Made by a program: the position numbers and the translations under genes. Source: Chlorophyllum brunneum (taxonomy: Eukaryota > Basidiomycota > Agaricomycetes > Agaricales > Agaricaceae). Taken from it: 64,000 nt of DNA. This document shows positions 27,353-36,866 of this stretch, in pieces. Numbering within the stretch: position 1 is the stretch's first letter; every line of letters starts with the position of its first letter. Under the pieces are notes generated by a model that saw only the letters and a program-made list of their open reading frames with translations, had not been told where the DNA came from and did not search any database. The DNA lies in assembly GCA_963576785.1 (NCBI GenBank), contig OY756141.1:1860001-1924000 (forward strand), in the 5' to 3' direction.

Positions 27353-28629
27353 ATGTCGGCCTCCTCTGGCATCACCGTTACTCCAGATCTCTCCGCTGCA
27401 TTTGCAAACGCCACAAAGTCAGGCACTGTCCGCTTTCTAAAGGTCGGCATACTCAACGGTCTCTCGTTCACCATTGGTGCCACGGCTGGCAGACTCATGC
27501 TTTTGTGCAGAATCTCTGGTTCACGAACTGTCTATCGATATTACTGGATCGTTTGAGGAGGACCTTGCAAAGCTCCAGGACGACAACATTATATCGGAGA
27601 ATGTCCCTACGTATGTTCTGGCCAAGCTGGATCCTCCATCAGCGGAGTGGACCGCTTTTTTCTATGTGCCAGACACCGCCAAAGTCAGAGACAAGGTATG
27701 AAATGCCATCATACTCTTTCCGCACCACCATTTGTTCATAGTAAAGATAGATGCTTTATGCCTCGTCGCGCTCTTCTTTACTCAAGTCCCTCGGATCTAC
27801 TGTCTTTTCGGGCTCCATTTTTGCCACTTCGAAAGCGGACCTGACCGCAGAAGCATATCGAGCCCATCTACGACATCTTGCAGCCCCCAAGCCTCTGTCC
27901 GCCCGGGAACAAGAGATAGCGGACGTACGCGCTGCAGAGAGTAGTTCTGCTTCTTATGAAGGCAGCCGTGCCCGTGCAAGCCACGTCGGAGGTACGGTGG
28001 GGTTCAAGTGGGCATCCGAGGTAGAACAAGCTATCACGGAGCTTGGCCGAGGTGACAATTCCACTATTGTTGTTCTGGCAAGTCCATCTCTTCGGGGCGC
28101 AGTAAACAGCGGCTGACTACCGTTCAGATCATTGATCCCCAGACAGAAACATTACACTTGAGGTCAAATTCCGAAATTACCGTCGGCCAGCTAGCTTCTG
28201 TGATCCCCCAAGCCGAACCTACATACGCCCTTTTTGCGTGGCCCCAAAGTTACACCTCACCTCCTCGCCGCGAAATTAGTACGCATATTTACACAAATGG
28301 TTTCATTACCTTACTGGCGTCCCGTAGTCTTCATCTACTCCTGCCCTTCATCGTCCCCAATCAAACACCGCATGCTGTATTCTTCAGGTTCCGGCTCAAC
28401 ACAACGTTGGATTAAGGAATTACTCGCTTCTACAGCACCCACAATCCAACTCGCCTCTCGAAAAATCGAAACTTCGCAGCCCCAAGAACTCACCGAGGAA
28501 TACATTGTTGAGGAACTTAGACTGAAGGGCACGGGGGATGTTTTGGGAAACAATAGTAGCAGTTCATCAAGATCAAGTGACGCACCAAGACCGTTCGCGA
28601 AACCCAGGGGTCCCTTGAAGAGACACTGA
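27353..28629 (+). CDS. TWF1: Twinfilin, actin monomer-binding protein
   Basis: Binds ADP-actin monomers and caps barbed ends through two ADF-homology domains. Exons: 27353-27458, 27511-27695, 27751-28077, 28128-28278, 28328-28629; 356 residues, the normal size. Domain 1 (about 1-140): RFLKVGILNESLVHEL across the first splice, PTYVLAKLDPPSAEWTAFFYVPD, KMLYASSRSSLLKSLG. Domain 2 (about 175-310): GFKWASEVEQAITEL, PTYALFAWPQS, IFIYSCPSSSPIKHRMLYSSG. The C-terminal tail is Ser-rich and ends RPFAKPRGPLKRH, as in other twinfilins. The intron 28078-28127 has a GC donor (GCAAGT), which is the only site that preserves STIVVLIIDP. Confidence 0.93.
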
Positions 28630-28872
28630 GAAGATTCGAGCCTGGAGTGATGATATTACGTCTATTGTTATATATGGCAAGACGCGAGTGATCATATCGT
28701 ACAATGGAATTATCATCTATAGGAATGGACACATTTTTTCTCGTATATATCGGTGCCCACCGTTGCAACGCCCGATCCATACACCGAGAATCCCTTGAGG
28801 CTCTATAACATCGGGTAATCAGTTCATCAACCATCGATCTTCATCATCATCTCTTCCACCTCAATCATCGGT

Positions 28873-29890
28873 ATGGGTACCTTTGCAAGTGATGGTTACA
28901 CCCCGGATGGTGTAGCTGTGTACTGCGGTTCCTCGATGGGCACGCAAGAAGCCTATGTAACAGCTGCAGTGTGTATGCGCGCTCTCTGATCTCTTGAATC
29001 ATGTCTTCCGCTCACCTCTAACAGCCCTCGGGAAGGCCCTTGCCACTCAGAACAGACCCCTTGTTTATGGTGGGGGTTCCAAGGGAATCATGGGCGTTGT
29101 GTCTGGTTCCGTACTGAAGCATGGAGGAAAGGTGACAGGTGTAGTGCCATATGCCATGGTCATTGCTGGCGGCGAAAAGGTAAAAGACGATAAGGAGCAT
29201 TCACCGGGTGTGGAGCCGCAGGAGGAAGCACACGAGGCAGTCAGCGACGCAGCCCACTTCACCACGAATGAAACTAATATAACGTTTTTATAGATAGAAA
29301 CGGTGAGTGCCCTATGCGAGGCCAGAGTGCACTAAATAGTGATCAAATGGTCAGCTTGTTGTGCAATCGATGCACGAGCGCAAAGTCGAAATGGCCAAAC
29401 GTGTGGACGGATTCGTTGGCCTCCCAGGTGGATTTGGTACATTTGAAGAGGTCAGTCAGGGATGTATATCAGTTGCTTGCTATCTACTTTCGGTCTCATC
29501 ATCGCTTAAGGTTCTCGAAGTAACGACTTGGACTCAACTTGGCGTACACGACAAACGTATGTCCCCAATTTATGGTACCCGAGTTCACTATAGTTCTTTC
29601 TCATACCTCCAGCCGTTGTTCTTGTCAATGTCCTGGGTTTCTGGAACTCCTTGCGGCAACTTATCAAACATTCAGTTCAAGAGGGTTTCATCAAAACTGC
29701 ATCCGAAGGGCTAATCATCTTCATCGACGGCCCTCTGAACCCAGAAAAACACCTAACTTTTGACTGGGGGACAGCAACTCTCGCTGCTCTAGACGGCTGG
29801 AAACGGGGGCGTAATAAACCTCAGTTCGACTGGACCCAGAAGATGAGCGGCACCACGGATAGGGAGGAGGATAAATGGATCGCAACATGA
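28873..29890 (+). CDS. LOG-family nucleotide phosphoribohydrolase
   Basis: Member of the LOG / 'lysine decarboxylase-like' family. Plant and some fungal members release the free base from cytokinin riboside 5'-monophosphates; others act on AMP. Exons: 28873-28972, 29025-29239, 29294-29302, 29355-29450, 29511-29556, 29613-29890; 247 residues. Motifs: [30 protein letters not shown] and the hallmark PGGFGTFEE, followed by [19 protein letters not shown]. The 9-base exon (Ile-Glu-Thr) gives two introns of 54 and 52 bases; leaving it out would keep frame but make one intron of 115. A role in cytokinin-like metabolism in a fungus is inference from the family. Confidence 0.92.
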
Positions 29891-29960
29891 TTAGCGGTGG
29901 TTGCTAGAATCTCGGGAATGTACTGGCAATGATATATCATGATACATATACCCTCGTTTA

Positions 29961-31646
29961 CTATTGCACAACTGATGCTACCTTGCTCTTGCCGATCGTC
30001 GGCGCGATAGAACGGTTCGTGTTCATGAAGGCGTTGACATCAGCCTCCGTGACTTTACTTCTGCGCTGGAGACAACATGAGAATTTACGTGGATAGCGAG
30101 ATGATCTCCCTGATCTAACCTCTTGAAAATCACCAACAAACTTCTGGAGTAGCGCAATGCATTGAGCTTTGAGCTGACCAGTTAACATATCTCCAGCTCG
30201 GTATTCCTGAGTGAAAGGTTATCTGGTTAATCGTGGCCCCAGGTATAAGAAATACACACCCTGCCGAGTCGTTCTAGGTCCTCATCATCTTCTAGGAAAA
30301 AGCTCAGATATTGATAGGCAACATCGACTTCAGTATCGCCACCCAGTCGTCTATGTTCTTCCTCGGTCTCCTTCCCACCCGAGAAACCATGTCTGTTTAT
30401 CTTGTTCTTGATCTGGTTCGGCTTGTCCGTCATGAAAATGCTACTGTTAGGATCGCTCGCGCTCATTTTTGTCTGTGGTCCTTGGAGGGCAGGGAAGAAT
30501 TTCGAGTGGAGAAGAGTGGGTTTGGGGTATTTGAGCTTGACTGCGACGTCACGCGTGAGGCGGAAGTAGGGGTCTTGATCGATCGCACAGGGGATCAGAC
30601 AGGGAATGTTAGATGCTGTGCCAAAGATGTGAGGGAAAGAATTGGAGAACGAGGGCGAGGCTTGGATGGCCGCGAAATGGATTTTGCCAATGTTATCACT
30701 TTGGTTGTGGTCAGAAGATGATGTAAAATATAGCCGTGGACACGCACGATTCATTGAAGCCAAAGGTGGCTTTTGCTTGATTGTAACTGATTTGGCGAGA
30801 AATCCTCGAGACGTTTTCATAGAAGGGACCACCCATATAGACATAATCACTAAAGATGAAGGTTCGGTCGACTTTGAAACCGCAGGCGATGATGTCCTTT
30901 GCGTTATCTCTTGCGAACTTGCGGGTTTGGTCTGGCTTGAGTTCGTGCTTAAACAAGAATTTTTCATCGTCTGTCCGAGGTGATATCAGTGTTCGTGTAC
31001 GTCGCCGAGGTAAAAGACATACCAGTAAGTTGGATGACAAGTGGACACTCGAAAACATCTTGTAGCCATCTGACCTCAGTTTGACATTGGCTGCTCATCA
31101 ATGGGGACTTTATCACTCACTTGGTGAAGACAAAGGGAACCATATGACCGAGGTGCATGCTGTCACTGCTAGGTCCACGGCCAGTATATAGGTAGAAGGG
31201 CTTCCCTTGCTCGTATCGGTCCAGTATTTTGTCAAATTCACTAGTGCGGCGACAGTTAAGTCGCGATGACTTGGATACTCTGACGATGTGACGCACCGAT
31301 GAGAGAAGAACATTCCGCGCCTTAGGAACACGTGCGGTCGATGTCCAGTCAGATGCTCGAAGCGATCGAGGAGAGTAGAATCAATTCGGCGAGTGCCAAA
31401 CTGGTCTATCAGTTTGCCGTAGTCAATTGCCTGTTGCTTGCCATCTGCAGAGATGCCACCCTGGACGTCCCATGGGGTGACGACCTGGTCGTGTGGCTGA
31501 ATATTTTCCGGAACAGGTTTGATAGCTGGGATCTCATTCGTCCTGATGGACGCTCAGTGGCACAAACGCGAGCAGAGATAAAATACTTACATCGAGGTAT
31601 TTGCCAGAGAAGAGGTAATTATATCCACAGTCTGAGCGGCTGACAT
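29961..31646 (-). CDS. WRS1: Tryptophanyl-tRNA synthetase, cytoplasmic type
   Basis: Charges tRNA-Trp with tryptophan in the cytosol. Exons: 31591-31646, 31297-31542, 31121-31240, 31023-31069, 30748-30970, 30260-30698, 30120-30206, 29961-30065; 440 residues, typical for eukaryotic TrpRS. Class I signatures are present: [17 protein letters not shown] (HIGH-type HLGH) and [15 protein letters not shown] (KMSKS-type KMSAS). Also seen: [60 protein letters not shown] and the C-terminal [13 protein letters not shown]. No mitochondrial leader is visible. Start ATG at 31646 lies 336 bases from the Not4 start on the other strand. Confidence 0.95.
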
Positions 31647-31982
31647 TTCCCTGGAACTTGATTGACCAGAACTAGACACCAAAGTGACTGTGCTGGCAAT
31701 ACACCATTTCGTGGCGAATCAATGGATGATGATTCATCGATAAATTGAGCCGTTCCCACGTGCGACCATCAACATTCGATTTTTGGATTAGATTAGATAA
31801 GTATTTACAGCTAATTTTGTTTAATTTTATGAAGCTACAAGCAGATGTAAACAAGCGTGGGAGTGGATGCCATTGACTCTCGCCTCATTGTGAATACCGC
31901 GTTCCAGCTTCGACCTTGTGCTTTTGCTCCATACTACCAACAGTCGCGCTGCATACACCCATATTCTTTACTGAAAACTGCG
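31647..31982. promoter_or_regulatory. Divergent promoter of WRS1 and NOT4
   Basis: 336 bases between start codons, AT-rich near 31785-31845 and without coding potential on either strand. Confidence 0.5.
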
Positions 31983-34970
31983 ATGTCCACTGCTAGACTT
32001 CACCCCTCTTTACCAGCGCCTGTCGTTCATGCCGGTTTTTCCGTCTCCCAGTCCAAGTCCCATGTTCTTGCAGGGGTACAGGACGCGTACTGGAGTGACG
32101 ATGAAGCGGTCAGTTGTTTCCTGCGCCAACACACTGTCATGGGTCTAATCGCCCTGATTAGGAAGACGCGGAGTGTCCTCTGTGCCTCGAGGAAATGGAC
32201 ATTTCGGATTTGAATTTCAAGCCTTGTGTCTGCGGATACCAGGTGCGTCGCATTCTCTCTCTCTCTTATTTTGTTCTACCAGTGAATGCTCAATATGGTG
32301 GCCTAGATTTGCCGCTTCTGCTGGCATCATATCAAGGAGAATCTCAACAAGCGCTGTCCTGCCTGCCGCAGAATCTACACAGATGAGGCTGTTGAATTCA
32401 AGGCAATCAATACGCAAGAGTGTGTCCTCATTTTCGGATCCTATTCTCTAAGTACTGACGTCCCTCCCAGCCACAAGCGTCTTATGCAGCAGAAGAGGCA
32501 GAGGGAACGTGAACGCAAAGAGCTTGATATCCTCGGGAGACGTCATCTCGCCAACGTCCGTGTCGTTCAACGTAACGTGGTGTATGTTGTTGGTATCGGA
32601 CCCCGATTTGCCAAAGAAGAGGTGCGCATCCTTGTTACTGCGAGCTACCTGTTACTCACTCTGTCGTTAGCTCATTCCAACGCTTCGTTCGAATGAATAC
32701 TTCGGTCAATATGGGAAGATCAATAAGATTATTCTTGTCAAGCGTACGCCTTCTGGTGGGGGTGCTCCTGTTGTTGGCTTGTATATCACGTACCACAGAA
32801 AGGAGGATGCAGCTCGGGCGATTTCAGCTGTTGATGGAATTGCATCCCCAGGTGGCGGCAAAGAAATCATGCGGGCGAGTTATGGGACTACAAAGTATTG
32901 TATGGCTTTTCTTCGTGGGGTCTCTTGCACAGATCACAACTGCATGAACCTTCACGAATGGGGCGATGAGAAGGATTGCTTCACGAAGGAGGACCTTACA
33001 ACACTGTATGAAGATTCCTTATTCGCTGTTGGTTTACTACTGACACCATTTGGTAGAAAACATACCATGAAGGCAACTGAAAGCCGTGCTCGGACGTCGA
33101 TCATCAAACGGTCTGACGAATCTGAAGGTTGGAACCATCTGTATTTTAAGACATTTATTCTGAGCGCATATTTCTACAGGTCTACCGAGAGCGGCTTCCT
33201 GGGCAACGAAGCCATTGGGGGCATCGTCTGGCTCTTCGGCAGCCTCCTTGCTTACTCGGCCGTCTCGTCGTGGGGGAGCACCTCGCCAAACAAGAACAGG
33301 TACAGGCCAGGCATCGGAAACGCGTGTAGCACAGTCTCGACCTGGGGTTGGGCGGGGGCCGGCAGGTACATATTTTCCTCAAACTTCGGCTTCACGTCCT
33401 GCGACACCTCCCCCTGGCTTGACATCTGACGTGAAACTGTCACGCAAAGAATCATCAGTACCCAAATCCACGCATTCCCCAGCGCCTTCTGCTACCGCAG
33501 AATCCGATACTGGTTCGTTAGCTCAAGATCAAGCCCTGCCGTCGTCGAGACCCTCGTCTCCTGGATCAGGGCAGTCCCCTATGGCCTCAATGACATCTGC
33601 AGGAACGGCGATACCAGCTGTACCTCCGGGTCTTGCAGCACCCCCAGGTATTCCATCCGCGGGTCGCCCACCGCGAGTCGCTACCGCTTCGCCTCAAACA
33701 CCTCTCTTGTCGTCGCAATCATCGTATCAAATGTCTACAGCAGCACGTGCTCTGCTTGATGATGTGAAGGCGAGAAGGGAGGCCCCACCTCCTGCATTTG
33801 GCTACAGTCCTTTCCCAGACTTTGATAGAACGCTTCAGACCTTGAGCAGGGGAGATAGCGGTGGTTTCAGTTTTAATTTTGATCCCAAGCTCGCTGATGA
33901 GGTTGAAGCATCTGAAAATCTCAGTGAGTTTGATCCTGACGCAACCATCCCTTTCACTGGTTCGTACGTGGAGGCTTTTCCTGCATCACAAGCTTCGAGT
34001 ATGATCGGTACCCCACACCTTGAACCCCCCCCTGGGCTGTCTTATCCGGTCAATCGATCCGTCTACAATCCATTTGCCAACAAGTCTGATTTGGATACTC
34101 AAATGCAGCGTGATTATGTGGGCTCGTTCAACCCTTTCGCAGATTCATCCGAGGATGACATTCCTCTTGCGGCATCGCACCCGACTGCCGATATTGACGA
34201 GGAGAGAAAATTTTCGCGCTTCAATTTTGCTCGCGCTAGACAGAGCTCCAACCTTGTGGTATCTCCATCAAGTGCCTCTGGACCGATTTTTCATAGTCCT
34301 CGCGGAAGTCCTGCTTTTTATGGTGGAGCCGCAGGCCTTTCCCCCAATGTGCAACAGCAAGCTTGGTCCCCAATTGGCCACCAAGAATACAATTATTCGC
34401 AGCCGGCTTCAAGCATCGGGTCCCCTCTGCTACAACAAAATCACCCTCAGAATGCATATTCTCAGAATGCGCCGAGATTTCAACCCTTTGATGCCGAACT
34501 CAGCGAGGCCCAACTGCGGGAGTTTATTCAATCGAGTAGGGAACGAGCGAATGCAAACAACTTGCATTCAAACCACCAAGGTCACTTAGATCCTCGCTCG
34601 TACCGGTACCTTGTTCTTACACCCATCTGCAGAATCCCCTGGCCTCAACAAGGCCCAGCAGTCATTCCATGACCCTGCCATCATGTCCGCGAGCTTTGTT
34701 CCTGCTTCACAAGCCACGATGAACAATCTTGCATATGGACCACCTCCCGGGCTCGCCTTTCCGCCTAATTTGGATACCGACAGCGTCATGGTCAATTCGC
34801 ATGTCAGTCCAATTCCTCCTCTTGATGAAGGATCTACTCATGGTGAGTCTAATCTTCCATTTGTCCAGGGGAGGGAGGTCAGTGTACCAAGCACCGCGCT
34901 TCCTCAGTGCGGCAACCCTATCATCGGCGTTAATGCATTGTTCAATACCCTCGTTGCGCGTACTCAATGA
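31983..34970 (+). CDS. NOT4: Not4, RING ubiquitin ligase of Ccr4-Not
   Basis: E3 ubiquitin ligase subunit of the Ccr4-Not complex, acting in mRNA decay and co-translational quality control. Exons: 31983-32108, 32162-32242, 32307-32419, 32471-32621, 32671-33005, 33057-33127, 33180-34580, 34633-34970; 871 residues to the first stop. C4C4 RING: CPLC, then KPCVCGYQ joined to ICRFCWHHI, then RCPACRRIY. RRM: VVYVVGIGPRFAKEE, FGQYGKINKIILVKR, ARAISAVDG. A CCCH finger follows (C-x8-C-x4-C-x3-H in YCMAFLRGVSC..CMNLH). The rest is a long Pro/Ser-rich, low-complexity region with repeated PPPGL-type strings. It probably continues into the coiled-coil frame at 35108; see that entry. Confidence 0.9.
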
Positions 34971-35107
34971 ATTGCTCCCGGAAATTCCAGCCTACTACGA
35001 CGTTCACAATCATATATCTGTGTTATTGCCCCCCTCCCCTGATCATTGTGTTTGACCTATCAGCGAAGTGAATCTGACATGACCTTACCTTTGTGCTGTG
35101 TATCAAC

Positions 35108-36658
35108 ATGGCCATAGTATCAACGACAACTTCACCAGCACCCTCCCTTGCATTATCAACTACCGACTTCCCAGCTCTTGTGGCAAGCAATGTAGAGTCG
35201 CAACCACAACCGCCTCCGTCCCAAGGTGAAAACGGCAACGAGATGGAGGAGAAAAGAACCAAGGCGCAGGAGCGAGCGGAAAAGAAAGCAGCTAAAGCCG
35301 TGGCAGCGGCGGAGAGGGCGGCAGAGCGGCAGAGAATTGCCCAGGAGAAAGCTACTGTGAAAGCGGCTGAGAGAGCAGAACTAGTACGAAAAAAGGCTGA
35401 AGAGAAGGAGCGGTTACTTCAGGAACAAGCTGCGGAGGCTGAGCGGAAGGAGGCCGAAGATGAACGAAAAAAGGCAAAAGGACTGGCGGTGAAACTGGAA
35501 CGAGAGAATGCTGCCCGAGTGGAGCGTGAAGCAGCGGAGAAAGCGAAACTTGATAAAGAGAGGGAAAGGGCTGTGCGAGCGGAGAAAGAGAGAGTGGCTA
35601 CTGCGAAGAAAGCGCAAAAACAGGCAGAGGCTATGAAGGCCGCTGCCAGAAAGGATCAATCGGCATCTCCAACCTCTCCTTCAGCACAGAACAAGCCTTT
35701 CGTCGATAATGCCTCGCAAGTCCCCTTGCTCTCCAAAAAACCCAAGAAAACCAAGCCTTCCGCTAAGCAAATCCGAGCTGCAAGAGACGATGAACACCTT
35801 CATGACGAGACTTCCACATTACTCTCCGCCACCACGTCCGAACCGCCTCGTCTTCCTGGTCAGACTGCAAACTCAAGCTGTGTCAATTCCCGTTCACATT
35901 CAGTGGAATGTCAATCGAATCGTGCTACCATCCAGGACTTGTTCGAACAGATTCACTTCATTAAGCCCCACATGGATCTTGCCAATCACCCATTTTTCGA
36001 CCTCTACAAGGTTGCCTCTGCTTCGAAAATGCCTCTCGAATATGGTCCCTTGGTTCACGCACTATCCGCACTTTCCGTGGGCGGAGCTCCATTTTCCAGC
36101 AACGTTCCGTCGAACTCGATCGATAATGCCGTCTCATCCTTCCAACAGTTACTTGAAACGTTAACGCAGACCATATCTGACCTTCTGCGCTTACTTCCTC
36201 GCACGACCTGGGATGATAGTTCTTCGTTCGATGGCGTTCTTCGCGACATGTTGAAGAGTGATGATTTTCTTGACGAGACAGCCGAGGAGACTGGGGCGAA
36301 GGAGGATGAAGTTGCTGCCTTAACTCTCGCATTGGAACGTCGGGCCCGTTGGATGGAAGTTCAGCTTTCTAAACTGGAAGAACTCCACCGTGATATAAAC
36401 AACGCCGCTGTTCGTGCGATTTTGGCATTCAATGACAACGGCTGGGATAAGAGTGGTTTCCTCCCTCGCATCGCAAATACTCTTCGTCGTTTTGAACACA
36501 TTGGTATGGTAGACGAAAACGGAAAGCTGAGATCCATGACGGTCGACGAATTGGAGAAGAAGCTTATTGTCTCAAGGGAGGCAACCGTCTTTGCGGAAAC
36601 GGAGGTTCGGGAGGTAATGGAGAAGTTCCAGGGAACTAAATTCGAGTCACTCTTCTAG
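35108..36658 (+). CDS. Coiled-coil protein, probable C-terminal part of Not4
   Basis: An uninterrupted frame of 516 codons from ATG 35108. It begins with a short region containing TTDFPAL, then about 150 residues of Lys/Glu/Ala-rich coiled coil (roughly 45-200), a basic stretch (KKPKKTKPSAKQIR), and a globular, mostly helical C-terminal half (FEQIHFIKPHMDLANHPFFDLYKV.. onward). I recall DFPAL followed by an Ala/Lys/Glu coil as a feature of long basidiomycete Not4 proteins, so this may be its last exon. A canonical donor (GTGAGT at 34843) joins in phase to an acceptor ending at 35117, but the intron would be 275 bases, far above the local norm of about 52. As a separate gene it would have only 137 bases upstream. 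I favour one gene, without certainty. Confidence 0.7.
   Translation: MAIVSTTTSPAPSLALSTTDFPALVASNVESQPQPPPSQGENGNEMEEKRTKAQERAEKKAAKAVAAAERAAERQRIAQEKATVKAAERAELVRKKAEEKERLLQEQAAEAERKEAEDERKKAKGLAVKLERENAARVEREAAEKAKLDKERERAVRAEKERVATAKKAQKQAEAMKAAARKDQSASPTSPSAQNKPFVDNASQVPLLSKKPKKTKPSAKQIRAARDDEHLHDETSTLLSATTSEPPRLPGQTANSSCVNSRSHSVECQSNRATIQDLFEQIHFIKPHMDLANHPFFDLYKVASASKMPLEYGPLVHALSALSVGGAPFSSNVPSNSIDNAVSSFQQLLETLTQTISDLLRLLPRTTWDDSSSFDGVLRDMLKSDDFLDETAEETGAKEDEVAALTLALERRARWMEVQLSKLEELHRDINNAAVRAILAFNDNGWDKSGFLPRIANTLRRFEHIGMVDENGKLRSMTVDELEKKLIVSREATVFAETEVREVMEKFQGTKFESLF
35240..35665 (+). repeat. Lys/Glu/Ala-rich coiled-coil coding tract
   Basis: Purine-rich, internally repetitive stretch coding for alternating charged residues and alanine (AAERAAERQRIAQEKA, ERERAVRAEKERVA). 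It is degenerate rather than a perfect tandem repeat. Confidence 0.7.
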
Positions 36659-36866
36659 ATAAGGATACAATGAAATCTTGATTGAGCTGGCGTTGTTGGC
36701 AATACCAATAACGTTTCTTCCAGTGTATTCACTACTTGATAAGTCATTAGCGGCTGCATCTTTGTATGCAGATAAAGTCAATCTTTGTCTTTAGATACAC
36801 TGTCTGGGTAAAGCTGGGAGGAGCTTGATTGAGCGCTCGTGGTTATGGCTCGCAATGTGGTGAACA

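Noticed and set aside
34729..35055. Alternative frame (108 codons) overlapping the Not4 3' end
   Set aside because: Lacks the PPGL-rich style of the Not4 tail and has no domain; the in-frame exon explains the region better.
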